Shown here: piece after piece, positions 33,138 through 41,281 of the stretch
Layout: every line of letters starts with the position of its first letter
Numbering within the stretch: the first letter of the stretch is position 1
NCBI RefSeq assembly: GCF_001514125.1
Contig: NZ_KQ948554.1
Coordinates: 368,608 to 432,607 of the forward strand
DNA: 64,000 nucleotides
Direction of reading: 5' to 3'
Origin: Streptomyces longwoodensis
Lineage (GTDB): Bacteria; Actinomycetota; Actinomycetes; Streptomycetales; Streptomycetaceae
Translations under genes and position numbers: made by a program
Notes under the pieces: model-generated
Databases searched by the model: none
Seen by the model: only the letters and a program-made list of their open reading frames with translations
Told to the model about the DNA's origin: nothing

Positions 33138-33359
33138 ACCGGGGCCAACGCGTGCGGCCGCGCCGGGGTCACCGGCGCACGGGGTCGCGCGTGCGTTCGC
33201 GGAGTGCCCCCGGCGCGCGGGCACTTCACGCAGTGCACCGCCATCGCTGCCTCACCGAGCGCCACTTGAGGACGCGTCAGGACGCGCACTGAGCCCACGC
33301 CACGGCCTCGGGGGTCATGGCGCGGGTCAGTTAGGGCTGGGAGGTGAGCCGGATCCGGC

Positions 33360-33815
33360 TCAGGCGGCCTGGCGGCGCATCGTCGGCACGCGCATCGGGC
33401 GCGAGCCCGGGCCGCCGACGTGGGAGAAGGGCTGCGTGCGCCAGTCGAGCCCCTGAGGGAGCGTCAACAGCAGTGCGGTGTCCTGCTCCTGGGGCTCCAC
33501 GCTCTCGTCGGCGGGGCGGGCGTCGGACGCCGCGCGGCCGGTGCCGGCACACACCGTGAGCCCGAACGGGTTCCACGGCGAGGCGCACAGCGCGTGCTCC
33601 GGCAGGGACTCCTCGTCCGCCAGGAGGGCGATGGGCTGGGCGCAGTCCGGGCAGATCACCCGGTACATCTCGAAGGTGTCGTAGGCGTCGAACTCGTCGT
33701 CGTACGCGTCGGGTTCGAGGGAGGCGTCGGGTTCGACGCCCTCCGGCTCGGGCTCGACGACGACCGACTGGAGCCGCTTGGACGCGGATCGACCAGGGCG
33801 CTTGACACTCTGCAT
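33360..33815 (-). CDS. conserved hypothetical protein with CPDC motif
   Basis: 151-aa soluble acidic protein. The N-terminal third is Glu/Asp-rich (EPEPEGVEPDASLEPDAYDD); a RVICPDCAQPIALL block near residues 53-66 and LCASPWNPFG later could supply half of a zinc ribbon (CxxC plus a later Cys pair); the C-terminus LDWRTQPFSHVGGPGSRPMR is the most family-like part. ATG 33815 is supported by a GGGGAGAATCC ribosome region. No function can be assigned. The flanking gaps 33138-33359 and 33816-34079 show no further genes. Confidence 0.65.
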   Translation of the reverse strand: MQSVKRPGRSASKRLQSVVVEPEPEGVEPDASLEPDAYDDEFDAYDTFEMYRVICPDCAQPIALLADEESLPEHALCASPWNPFGLTVCAGTGRAASDARPADESVEPQEQDTALLLTLPQGLDWRTQPFSHVGGPGSRPMRVPTMRRQAA

Positions 33816-34066
33816 GGGATTCTCCCCCTCGGGCTGGGCCGGGACGGCACTGCGGCCTCGACCACAGCAAGCACTTCCCGCGGGGTCCCGGTGGTAATCA
33901 CGGGACCATCACGAAGCCCGGCCGCGGCCTGTGGCGTTCGTCACACGCCCTGCACGGGTGTTGCGGGCCCTCCGCACGGCCCCGGACCCGCGCCCGACGC
34001 CCCGGCCACATCACGAACCGGCCATGACCTGCGCTGCATAGGTATACGGGGAGATCAGCGGCACTG

Positions 34067-34082
34067 TAGGTTCTCCGCCATG
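34067..34082 (+). promoter_or_regulatory. candidate leaderless promoter of the Lrp/AsnC gene
   Basis: A -10-like TAGGTT (34067-34072) lies exactly 7 bases before the ATG at 34080, and no Shine-Dalgarno is present. This is the usual geometry of leaderless transcripts in actinobacteria. GGTATAC further upstream is an alternative -10. Confidence 0.45.
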
Positions 34083-34520
34083 GAGGAGCTGGACCGCCAC
34101 ATCGTGCAGCTGCTCGTCAAGGACGGGCGGATGAGCTACACCGACCTGGGCAAGGCCACGGGCCTGTCCACGTCGGCCGTGCACCAGCGGGTGCGCCGGC
34201 TGGAACAGCGCGGCGTGATCCGCGGCTACGCGGCCGTCGTCGACCCCGAGGCCGTCGGGCTGCCCCTGACCGCCTTCATCTCGGTGAAACCGTTCGACCC
34301 GAGCGCCCCCGACGACATCGCCGAACGGCTCGCGGGCGTGCCAGAGATCGAGGCCTGCCACAGCGTGGCCGGCGACGAGAACTACATCCTCAAGGTCCGC
34401 GTGGCCACGCCGCACGAGCTGGAGGAGCTGCTGAGCCGGCTCCGGGCCCTGGCCGGCGTCTCCACCCGGACGACGGTCGTCCTGTCCACCCCGTACGAGG
34501 CGCGCCCGCCGCGCATCTGA
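34080..34520 (+). CDS. Lrp/AsnC-family transcriptional regulator
   Basis: 146-aa regulator. Winged helix at residues 1-55 (MEELDRHIVQLLVKDGRMSY, then GLSTSAVHQRVRRLEQRGVI); RAM domain with LTAFISVKPFD, ACHSVAGDENYILKVRV and a C-terminal STRTTVVLSTPYE. It resembles the mycobacterial LrpA/AldR type. The ATG at 34080 gives the exact family N-terminus and may be translated leaderless. It precedes an amidohydrolase in the same direction by 50 bases; a joint transcript is possible but not shown. Confidence 0.92.
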   Translation: MEELDRHIVQLLVKDGRMSYTDLGKATGLSTSAVHQRVRRLEQRGVIRGYAAVVDPEAVGLPLTAFISVKPFDPSAPDDIAERLAGVPEIEACHSVAGDENYILKVRVATPHELEELLSRLRALAGVSTRTTVVLSTPYEARPPRI

Positions 34521-34570
34521 CCAGGGGGGCCCGGTACGGGGCGGCGGCGCAGAAGCGCGAGACTGTCTCC

Positions 34571-36172
34571 ATGAGTGAGCGCACCCCCGAGCCGAAGACC
34601 GTCCTGCTCCGCCGCGGAGAGGTCCACAGTCCCGCCGATCCGTTCGCGACCGCGATGGTCGTCGAGCGCGGACAGGTCGCCTGGGTCGGCTCGGAAGGCG
34701 CGGCCGACGCCTTCGCGGACGGCGTCGACGAGGTGGTCGACCTCGACGGCGCCCTGGTGACCCCGGCGTTCACCGACGCCCACGTGCACACCACCGCCAC
34801 CGGACTCGCCCTGACCGGCCTCGACCTGTCGGGCGCCCCCACCCTGGAGGCGGCCCTCGCGCGCGTACGGGAGTTCGCCGCCGCCCGACCGCAGGACAAG
34901 GTGCTGCTCGGCCACGGCTGGGACGCCGCCCGCTGGCCCGGCGGCCGCCCGCCCACGCGCGCGGAGCTGGACGAGGCGACCGGGGGCCGGCCCCTGTACC
35001 TGTCCCGCATCGACGTGCACTCGGCGGTCGTCACGACGGCCCTGCTCGAGCTGGTCCCCGGCCTCGCCGCGGGCGACGGCCCGCTGACCGCCGACGCCCA
35101 CCACGCCGTGCGCGCGGCGGCGTTCGCGGCCGTGACGCCGGCCCAGCGCGCCGAGGCCCAGCGCACCGCCCTCGCTCACGCGGCCTCCCTCGGCATCGGC
35201 TCGGTCCACGAGTGCGGCGGCCCGGAGATCTCCTCCGAGGACGACTTCACCGGCCTGCTGGGGCTGGCCGCCGAGGAGCCGGGGCCGCGCGTGGTCGGCT
35301 ACTGGGCCGAGCAGGACGTGGCGAAGGCCCGCGCGCTCGGCGCGGCCGGCGCGGCGGGCGACCTGTTCGTCGACGGCGCCCTCGGCTCGCACACCGCCTG
35401 TCTGCACGCCCCCTACACCGACGCGGAGCACACCGGGACCGCCTACCTGGACGCCGAGGCGGTCGCCGCGCACGTCGTCGCCTGCACGGAGGCCGGCCTC
35501 CAGGCGGGCTTCCACGCCATCGGCGACGCCGCCGTCACCGCCGTCGTCGACGGCATCCGCACGGCCGCCGAGAAGGTCGGCCTCGCCCGGGTCCGCGCGG
35601 CCCGGCACCGCGTCGAGCACGCCGAGATGCTCACGCCCGAGACCGTCGCTGCCTTCGCCGAGCTGGGCCTGACCGCGTCCGTGCAGCCCGCCTTCGACGC
35701 GCTGTGGGGCGGCGAGGACGGCATGTACGCCCAGCGCCTCGGCGCCGAGCGGGCCCGCACGCTCAACCCCTTCGCCGCCCTGCTGCGGGCCGGCGTCCCG
35801 CTCGCCTTCGGCTCGGACAGCCCGGTCACCCCGCTCGACCCCTGGGGCACCGTGCGGGCGGCCGCCTTCCACCGCACCCCCGAGCACCGAGTCTCGGTGC
35901 GGGCGGCCTTCACCGCCCACACCCGGGGCGGCTGGCGGGCGGTCGGCCGGGACGACGCCGGCGTGCTGGTGCCCGGCGCACCCGCCGACTACGCGGTGTG
36001 GCGCACCGGCGAACTGGTCGTGCAGGCCCCCGACGACCGGGTCGCCCGCTGGTCCACGGACCCGCGCTCCGGCACGCCCGGCCTGCCCGACCTCACCCCC
36101 GGCCGTGACCTGCCCGTCTGCCTGCGCACGGTGGTCGCGGGCCGGACCGTGTACGTACGCCCGGGCGAGTGA
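34571..36172 (+). CDS. YtcJ-like metal-dependent amidohydrolase
   Basis: 533-aa amidohydrolase of the amidohydrolase-3 family (YtcJ/LAF3-like). An N-terminal beta-sandwich segment is followed by the TIM-barrel metal motif PAFTDAHVHTTATGL near residue 67, VLLGHGWDAARWPGG near 113, FVDGALGSHTACL near 265 (in place of a carbamylated Lys), GFHAIGDAAV near 316, RHRVEHAEML near 347 and PLAFGSDSPVTPLDPW near 416; together they supply the His/Asp ligands. It probably cleaves an amide or cyclic amide; substrate unknown. The ATG at 34571 follows an Lrp-type regulator gene. A terminator-like repeat follows the stop. Confidence 0.88.
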   Translation: MSERTPEPKTVLLRRGEVHSPADPFATAMVVERGQVAWVGSEGAADAFADGVDEVVDLDGALVTPAFTDAHVHTTATGLALTGLDLSGAPTLEAALARVREFAAARPQDKVLLGHGWDAARWPGGRPPTRAELDEATGGRPLYLSRIDVHSAVVTTALLELVPGLAAGDGPLTADAHHAVRAAAFAAVTPAQRAEAQRTALAHAASLGIGSVHECGGPEISSEDDFTGLLGLAAEEPGPRVVGYWAEQDVAKARALGAAGAAGDLFVDGALGSHTACLHAPYTDAEHTGTAYLDAEAVAAHVVACTEAGLQAGFHAIGDAAVTAVVDGIRTAAEKVGLARVRAARHRVEHAEMLTPETVAAFAELGLTASVQPAFDALWGGEDGMYAQRLGAERARTLNPFAALLRAGVPLAFGSDSPVTPLDPWGTVRAAAFHRTPEHRVSVRAAFTAHTRGGWRAVGRDDAGVLVPGAPADYAVWRTGELVVQAPDDRVARWSTDPRSGTPGLPDLTPGRDLPVCLRTVVAGRTVYVRPGE

Positions 36173-36199
36173 CCGGGCCCGGAACGGCGACGGCCGGGC

Positions 36200-36235
36200 G
36201 GGTGATCCGGGGTCGCGGCCGCGGCAAGATCACCC
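36200..36235 (+). terminator. terminator after the amidohydrolase gene
   Basis: 8-bp arms GGGTGATC and GATCACCC with a 20-base loop that itself contains GCGGCCGC; the flanks CGGGCG...CGCCCG could extend the stem with a bulge. Confidence 0.55.
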
Positions 36236-36770
36236 GTCCGCCCGTGCCGGGGCCGGCCGCGCCGCATCCGCCCTGACCTGCGCTTGGGTCGAAGATCCGC
36301 AGGTCACGTGGTGGTTGACAGCCGACGGCCGCGGGCCGGTAGGTTCGGCGGAGTCCACCACCGGACGCCCCACCGGGGAACCTCCGCGACTCGGCCGCCG
36401 CGCCACTGGGTCAGGGACGGCGTGCCGCACCGGCGCACCGCCACTGGGAGCCAGGCTCAGCGCAAGCGCAGCGCCGAGGGAACGTTCCGTCGGCCGGGGA
36501 GGTGTGACCCGGGTGGGGCCCGGGCGCTCAGTAGACAACGGCTTCAGGTCGATCCGCAGCCAGCGGGTCCCAGGTCGGCCCGAAGGGCGCCGGGCCCCCA
36601 TCCGTAGTCGGCGCGCGGCGCCCGCCGCCCCGCCCCCGCCGGAGGGGCCCCGAAAGGTGATCTCTTGCCCACCTCGGGGGAAACGGCACCACCTCGCGGT
36701 CCTCCTGTCACGTCGGCCCAGGCGAAGGCCACTATGGTGGTCCCCTGCGTACGGACATGAAGGGGCAGCA
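36236..36770 (+). promoter_or_regulatory. long untranslated or unassigned leader upstream of ppm1
   Basis: 535 bases with no convincing gene. A promoter-like TTGACA near 36317 is followed 19 bases later by TAGGTT, giving a possible transcript starting near 36350, some 420 bases before ppm1. The stretch is rich in short GC dyads (for example CCACTGGG and GGGCCCGGGCGC) and would fold strongly. It does not match the cobalamin, c-di-AMP, RNase P or 6S patterns I know. It may be a long 5' leader or a separate RNA. Confidence 0.4.
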
Positions 36771-37574
36771 GTGAACGACGGCGACGGGACCCCCGCGGCA
36801 CAGGAGCGAGGGAGGAAGTTCGGCCCGCTCGGCACGACCTTGGTGATCATCCCGACCTACAACGAGGCGGAGAACGTCAAGGGCATCGTCGGCCGGGTGC
36901 GCGAGGCCGTCCCCGAGGCCCACGTCCTCGTGGCCGACGACAACAGCCCCGACGGCACGGGCAAGCTCGCCGACGAGCTGGCCGCCCACGACGACCAGGT
37001 CCACGTCCTGCACCGCAAGGGCAAGGAGGGGCTGGGCGCCGCGTACCTCGCCGGCTTCCGCTGGGGCCTGGACCACGGCTACGGCGTGCTCGTCGAGATG
37101 GACGCCGACGGCTCCCACCAGCCGGAGGAGCTGCCCCGGCTGCTGACCGCGCTGAAGGGCGCCGACCTGGTGCTCGGCTCCCGCTGGGTGCCCGGCGGCC
37201 GCGTGGTGAACTGGCCCAAGTCCCGCGAGTTCCTCTCCCGGGGCGGCAGCACGTACTCGCGGCTCATGCTGGACGTGCCGCTGCGCGACGTCACCGGCGG
37301 CTACCGTGCCTTCCGCCGGGAGACCCTCGAAGGGCTCGGCCTCGGCGACGTCGCCTCCCAGGGCTACTGCTTCCAGGTCGACCTGGCCCGCCGTGCCGTC
37401 AAGGCCGGCTACCACGTGGTCGAGGTCCCCATCACCTTCGTCGAGCGCGCGCTCGGCGACTCCAAGATGAACCGCGACATCGTCGTGGAGGCCCTGTGGC
37501 GGGTCACCGCCTGGGGGCTGGGGGAGCGGGTCGGCAAGATCACCGGCAAGGGCGGCGGCCGCCCGCAGGAGTGA
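36771..37574 (+). CDS. ppm1: polyprenol-phosphate mannosyltransferase (Ppm1)
   Basis: 267-aa GT2 enzyme (GT-A fold) that makes polyprenyl-phosphate-mannose from GDP-mannose, the donor for protein O-mannosylation and lipoglycans. Motifs: TTLVIIPTYNEAENVKGIVG at the start, VADDNSPDGTG with the nucleotide Asp, VEMDADGSHQPEELPRL carrying the DxD-like metal site, and GYCFQVDLARRA. The C-terminal membrane domain of some homologues is absent; as in other actinomycetes the acyltransferase part (Lnt) is on a separate protein. GTG 36771 has AAGGGG upstream. In S. coelicolor this is SCO1423, needed for phage phiC31 infection. Hairpin 37575-37622 follows. Confidence 0.93.
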   Translation: MNDGDGTPAAQERGRKFGPLGTTLVIIPTYNEAENVKGIVGRVREAVPEAHVLVADDNSPDGTGKLADELAAHDDQVHVLHRKGKEGLGAAYLAGFRWGLDHGYGVLVEMDADGSHQPEELPRLLTALKGADLVLGSRWVPGGRVVNWPKSREFLSRGGSTYSRLMLDVPLRDVTGGYRAFRRETLEGLGLGDVASQGYCFQVDLARRAVKAGYHVVEVPITFVERALGDSKMNRDIVVEALWRVTAWGLGERVGKITGKGGGRPQE

Positions 37575-37622
37575 GGGCCCGCGTCCGTGCCGGCCGCCTC
37601 CCGGCCGGTGCCGGACGGGCCC
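37575..37622 (+). terminator. terminator-like repeat after ppm1
   Basis: An imperfect GC-rich dyad starting GGGCCC (37575-37580) and ending GGGCCC (37617-37622), with CGGCCGCCTCCCGGCCG at its centre, directly behind the ppm1 stop. Confidence 0.5.
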
Positions 37623-37678
37623 GGACCTGGGGGATCGCGCTTATCCCGCACTGAGCCCCGGCCAGGCACACTGGACGT

Positions 37679-38254
37679 ATGACGCCTGGCGCCCCGATCA
37701 CTTCCTCCTCGTCCTCTTCTTCGTCCTCCGGCCGGCCCCGTCGCTCGCGGCTGCGCACCGTGCTGCCGCTGGCCGTCGTGGCGTGGCTGGTGCTGGAGGT
37801 CTGGCTGCTGACCGTGGTGGCGGGCGCGTCGAGCGGGCTGGTCGTCCTGCTGCTGATCGTCGCCGGGGTCGTCCTCGGCTCGGCCGTGATCAAGCGGGCG
37901 GGCCGCCGCGCCTTCCAGAACCTGAACGAGGCGCTGAACCGCGGCACGGCCCCCAGCCGGGGCGGCGGCAACGGCCTGATGATGCTCGGCGGGCTGCTGC
38001 TGATCCTTCCCGGCCTCATCTCCGACGTCCTCGGCCTGCTCCTGCTGCTCCCGCCGGTGCAGAAGGCCGTGAGCCGCTACGCCGAACGCACCGTCGACCG
38101 CAAGCTCCGCGCGGCCGTCCCCGGCTCCCTCGGCGACGCCTTCCAGCAGGCGCGGATGCACCACCCGGACGGCAAGGTCGTCCAGGGCGAGGTCATCCGG
38201 CACGACACCGGCACGGACCCGTCGGACGACCGCCGCCCGCCGCTCACCCGCTGA
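37679..38254 (+). CDS. fxsA: FxsA-family membrane protein
   Basis: 191-aa small membrane protein of the FxsA family (in E. coli, a suppressor of F exclusion of phage T7). A Ser-rich cytoplasmic start precedes two closely spaced helices (about residues 27-65, including VLEVWLLTVVAG), a second pair near 98-120 (GLMMLGGLLLILPGLISDVLG, typical of the family), and a polar tail. The physiological role in streptomycetes is unknown. It is separated from ppm1 by about 100 bases and faces rbpA across a strong bidirectional terminator. Confidence 0.88.
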   Translation: MTPGAPITSSSSSSSSSGRPRRSRLRTVLPLAVVAWLVLEVWLLTVVAGASSGLVVLLLIVAGVVLGSAVIKRAGRRAFQNLNEALNRGTAPSRGGGNGLMMLGGLLLILPGLISDVLGLLLLLPPVQKAVSRYAERTVDRKLRAAVPGSLGDAFQQARMHHPDGKVVQGEVIRHDTGTDPSDDRRPPLTR

Positions 38255-38348
38255 GCCGGCCGGGGCGCCGAGCCGGCCAGGGCAGCCCCGAGGGGCCGGA
38301 GGGGCGGCGCCCGCAGAGACGCCGAGAGGAAGACGCCGAGAGACGCAG

Positions 38349-38399
38349 AACGACCGCGGGCGCCGTACGTCACCTTCACGTACGGCGCCCGCGGTCGTT
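38349..38399. terminator. bidirectional terminator with 22-bp perfect stem
   Basis: The arm at 38349-38370 (AACGACCGCGGGCGCCGTAC followed by GT) is fully complementary to the arm at 38378-38399, with a 7-base loop CACCTTC. It lies between convergent fxsA and rbpA. Confidence 0.92.
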
Positions 38400-38431
38400 G
38401 TGCGCGCGGTGCGCTGGTTGCCGAATGCCCG

Positions 38432-38806
38432 CTACGCGCTCTTGCGGCTGTCCCGGGGATGAACCGCGAGGTTCATCGCCCCGGACCGCAGAACGGCCAG
38501 CCGCTCCTCGAGGACCTCTTCGAGTTCCTCGCGCGTGCGCCGCTCCATCAGCATGTCCCAGTGCGTGCGCGCGGGCTTCGCCTTCTTCTCCTCAGGGCCG
38601 TCGCCGTCCACGAGGAGTGCAGGGGCACCGCAGACCTTGCACTCCCACTCCGGCGGGATCTCCGCCTCGACCGAGAAGGGCATCTCGAAGCGGTGCCCCT
38701 TCTCGCATGCGTACTCCACGGCCTGGCGGGGGGCCAGGTCGATGCCGCGGTCCGTCTCGTAGCTGGTCACCACGAGGCGCGTGCCGCGAAGAGCTCGCTC
38801 ACTCAT
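38432..38806 (-). CDS. rbpA: RNA polymerase-binding protein RbpA
   Basis: 124-aa actinobacterial transcription factor that binds the principal sigma factor and RNA polymerase core and stabilises the open complex. Features in order: N-terminal tail SERALRGTRLVVTSYETDRG, zinc-ribbon-like core with CEKGHRFEMPFSVEAEIPPEWECKVC split over residues 33-58, a basic linker EEKKAKPARTHWDMLMERR and the sigma-interacting helix RTREELEEVLEERL. Length and composition match S. coelicolor RbpA (SCO1421). The gene is preceded by an exact sigma-R promoter consensus, agreeing with its known induction by thiol-oxidative stress. Confidence 0.97.
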   Translation of the reverse strand: MSERALRGTRLVVTSYETDRGIDLAPRQAVEYACEKGHRFEMPFSVEAEIPPEWECKVCGAPALLVDGDGPEEKKAKPARTHWDMLMERRTREELEEVLEERLAVLRSGAMNLAVHPRDSRKSA

Positions 38807-38867
38807 GAATCGTGCCTCCCGGGCTTGTCGCCCACAGGACAGGTGTCGCTGTCGTCGTCATCCGGTC

Positions 38868-38893
38868 AACGTCCGGTCGGCGGTAAAGATTCC
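38868..38893 (-). promoter_or_regulatory. sigma-R-type promoter of rbpA
   Basis: On the minus strand GGAAT (38893-38889), 18 bases, then GTT (38870-38868) match the sigma-R consensus GGAAT-N18-GTT exactly. Transcription would start about 55 bases before the rbpA ATG. A second possible housekeeping -35, TTGACA, lies further upstream near 38945. Confidence 0.85.
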
Positions 38894-39084
38894 CGTTCCG
38901 AGTCCCGTTCCGGGCAATGCGTCGCCGTCGTAGCCGCAGCCTTGTCAACCAGTGCAGTACCCACCGGCGCCCGGTTTGTCACATCTGTTAGGAGATGTCA
39001 CCCAGTGCTTCGGCATCTTTGACGCGCAGTAACGGTACGCCTGGCAGGCCAAACGCGTACACTACCGCCCTTTCGCCTCCGGCG

Positions 39085-40449
39085 CTAAATCCTCTCGGGT
39101 ACGGGATTGCCCGCGTCGCCGATCGCTCGCCGTACGGGTACCCGCGCCAGCAGGACGAACCCTATGACGAAGAACGCGACCAGGGAGACGATCGCGTCCC
39201 GGTAGCTGCCGGTGACCTGATAGGTCACGCCGAACAGCAGCGGGCCCAGCCAGCTCATGCCGCGGTCGCTCATCTCGTACGCGGAGAAGTACTCGGCCTC
39301 CTTGCCCGGCGGGACCAGGTGGGAGAACAGGGAGCGGGACAGCGCCTGGCTGCCGCCCAGCACCAGCCCGATCGCCGCGGCCAGCGCGAAGAACCCCGCC
39401 GGGGCCCCGGCGGGCAGGAAGTAGCCGACGGCCAGGACGAGCGTCCAGGCGATGAGGGAGCCGAGCACGGTCCGCTGGGCGCCGTAGCGGCGTGCCAGCC
39501 GGCCCATCCCGAGGGCGCCCGCCACCGCCAGCACCTGCACCAGCAGGACCGCCGCGATCAGGGTGGACTGTCCGAGGCCCAGCTCCTCGGAGCCGTACAC
39601 CGACGCCTGGGAGATCACCGTCTGGATGCCGTCGTTGTAGACGAGGTAGGCGAGGAGGAAACCCAGGGTGAGCGGGTGGCGGCGCATGTCGCGGACGGTG
39701 GCCGCGAGCTGCCGGAACCCCGGTGCGGTCGGCTCCCGGCCGTCGCCCGGGACGCGGTCCGGCGCCGGCCGGTCGCGCAGCCGCAGCAGCGGGACCAGCG
39801 TGAAGCCGCCCCACCACAGCCCCGCCGAGGCCAGGCAGATTCGCACCGCCGTCGTCTCGGAGACGCCGAAGGAGTCGTGGGCCAGGTAGAGCACCAGGTT
39901 GACGACCAGCACCAGCGAGCCCGCCGCGTACCCGAACGCCCAGCCGCGCGAGGACACCGCGTCGCGCTCCCCGGGCGGCGCGATCTGCGGCAGGTAGGAG
40001 TTGTAGAGCATCATCGCCACGGACTGGGCCGCGTTCGCCACGACCAGCAGTGCCCCGCCCAGCAGGTAGCGGTCGCCCTGGAGGAAGAACATGCCCGTGG
40101 TGGCCGCGGCGCCCAGGTAGGCGGCCGCGCCCAGCAGCGGCTTCTTGCGGCCGCTGCGGTCGGCGGCGGCACCCACCAGCGGCATCACCAGGACGGCCAC
40201 GACCACCGACAGCGACACCGCGTACGCGAAGAACGACCCGGCCCGTACCGGCACGCCCAGCGGGTGGACGTAGCCGTCGGCGTCGGCCGCGTGCCGGGCG
40301 ACCGAGGTGAGGTAGGGGCCGAGGAACACGGTGAGCACGCTCGTCGAGTAGACGGAGCACGCCCAGTCGTAGAAGTACCAGCCGCGCTGCTCGCGCCGCC
40401 GCCCGGCGGCCTCGTCGGACGCCGCCGTCCGCACGGTGTCGGTGCTCAC
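39085..40449 (-). CDS. UMF1-type MFS transporter (Atg22-like)
   Basis: 454-aa transporter of the UMF1/Atg22-like branch of the major facilitator superfamily, recognised by the start RGWYFYDWACSVYSTSVLTV and the following LPQIAPPGERDAVSSRGWA, both family hallmarks, with about 12 hydrophobic helices. Yeast Atg22 exports amino acids from the vacuole; bacterial substrates are unknown. It lies 64 bases downstream of the glycerophosphodiester phosphodiesterase gene on the same strand and may belong to the same transcript. An imperfect 9-bp hairpin at 38979-39002 may terminate it. Confidence 0.87.
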   Translation of the reverse strand: MSTDTVRTAASDEAAGRRREQRGWYFYDWACSVYSTSVLTVFLGPYLTSVARHAADADGYVHPLGVPVRAGSFFAYAVSLSVVVAVLVMPLVGAAADRSGRKKPLLGAAAYLGAAATTGMFFLQGDRYLLGGALLVVANAAQSVAMMLYNSYLPQIAPPGERDAVSSRGWAFGYAAGSLVLVVNLVLYLAHDSFGVSETTAVRICLASAGLWWGGFTLVPLLRLRDRPAPDRVPGDGREPTAPGFRQLAATVRDMRRHPLTLGFLLAYLVYNDGIQTVISQASVYGSEELGLGQSTLIAAVLLVQVLAVAGALGMGRLARRYGAQRTVLGSLIAWTLVLAVGYFLPAGAPAGFFALAAAIGLVLGGSQALSRSLFSHLVPPGKEAEYFSAYEMSDRGMSWLGPLLFGVTYQVTGSYRDAIVSLVAFFVIGFVLLARVPVRRAIGDAGNPVPERI

Positions 40450-40513
40450 CCGTGCCCTCGCTTCCCCGCTGGAGAGTGCCGCGCGCCCGGTCCGGCGGGG
40501 ACGGCCGGGGCGC

Positions 40514-41281
40514 TCACGCCCAGGCGCCGCGCTCCTCCATGACCTTGCGCAACGTGTCGATGTGATCGGTCATGATGCCATCGACGCCCAGGTCCAGGAG
40601 CCGGTGCATCCGCTCCGGTTCGTTGACCGTCCACACGTGCACCTGCAGCCCGCGCGCGTGGGCGGCGCGCACGAAGCGCGCGTCGACCACCCGCACGCCC
40701 GACTGGCTCTCCGGCACCTGCGCCGCCACCGCCGAGCGCCGCAGCGCCGCGGGCAGGCCCCAGGAGCGCAGCCGCAGCCCGAGCACGCCCCGGGTGCCGA
40801 ACGAGGTCGCCAGGCGCGGCCCGGCCAGCCGCTGGGCCCGCACCACCCGGGTCTCGGAGAACGACCCGACGCACACCCGGTCCCAGGCGTTCGCCCGGCC
40901 GATCAGGTTGAGCAGCGGGTGCAGCGCCGGCTCGGCCTTCAGGTCGACGTTCCAGCGCGCCTCGGGGAAGGCCTCCAACAGCTCCTCGAAGAGCGGCACC
41001 GGCTCCTGGCCCGCCACGCGCGCGTGGCGCACGTCGGACCACAGCAGGTCGGCGATGCGGCCGGCGCCGTCCGTCACCCGGTCCAGCGTCGCGTCGTGGA
41101 AGGCGACCAGCTTGCCGTCCCTCGTCGCGTGCACGTCCGTCTCGAGGTAGCGGTAGCCCGCTTCCATCGCGCGCCGGAACTGCGCCGCGGTGTTCTCCAG
41201 GCCGTCGGCGGCACCGCCGCGGTGGGCGAAGGCGATCGGGCCCGGATGGTCGAGGTAGGGGTGGCGTATGAGGGTGGTCAC
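40514..41281 (-). CDS. glpQ: glycerophosphodiester phosphodiesterase
   Basis: 255-aa cytosolic GDPD-type TIM barrel that hydrolyses glycerophosphodiesters to glycerol 3-phosphate and an alcohol. Motifs: IAFAHRGGAADGLENTAAQF near residues 16-35 with the catalytic His and metal Glu/Asn, YLETDVHATRDGKLVAFHD near 44-62, and the C-terminal VHVWTVNEPERM and GVDGIMTDHID. There is no signal peptide, so it acts inside the cell. GTG 41281 overlaps the stop of the YczE-like gene (GTGA), indicating translational coupling. The symbol glpQ is by function; ugpQ is an equally valid name. Confidence 0.92.
   Translation of the reverse strand: MTTLIRHPYLDHPGPIAFAHRGGAADGLENTAAQFRRAMEAGYRYLETDVHATRDGKLVAFHDATLDRVTDGAGRIADLLWSDVRHARVAGQEPVPLFEELLEAFPEARWNVDLKAEPALHPLLNLIGRANAWDRVCVGSFSETRVVRAQRLAGPRLATSFGTRGVLGLRLRSWGLPAALRRSAVAAQVPESQSGVRVVDARFVRAAHARGLQVHVWTVNEPERMHRLLDLGVDGIMTDHIDTLRKVMEERGAWA

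Noticed and set aside
36236..36770. Cobalamin or c-di-AMP riboswitch, or RNase P RNA, before ppm1
   Set aside because: GCCACTGG and GGGGAACC fragments tempted, but the remaining conserved blocks are missing or in the wrong order.
36105..36770. Ppm1 extended by 222 residues upstream
   Set aside because: The extension is Arg/Pro/Gly-rich non-coding-like sequence; the catalytic domain begins right after GTG 36771, which has a good ribosome site.
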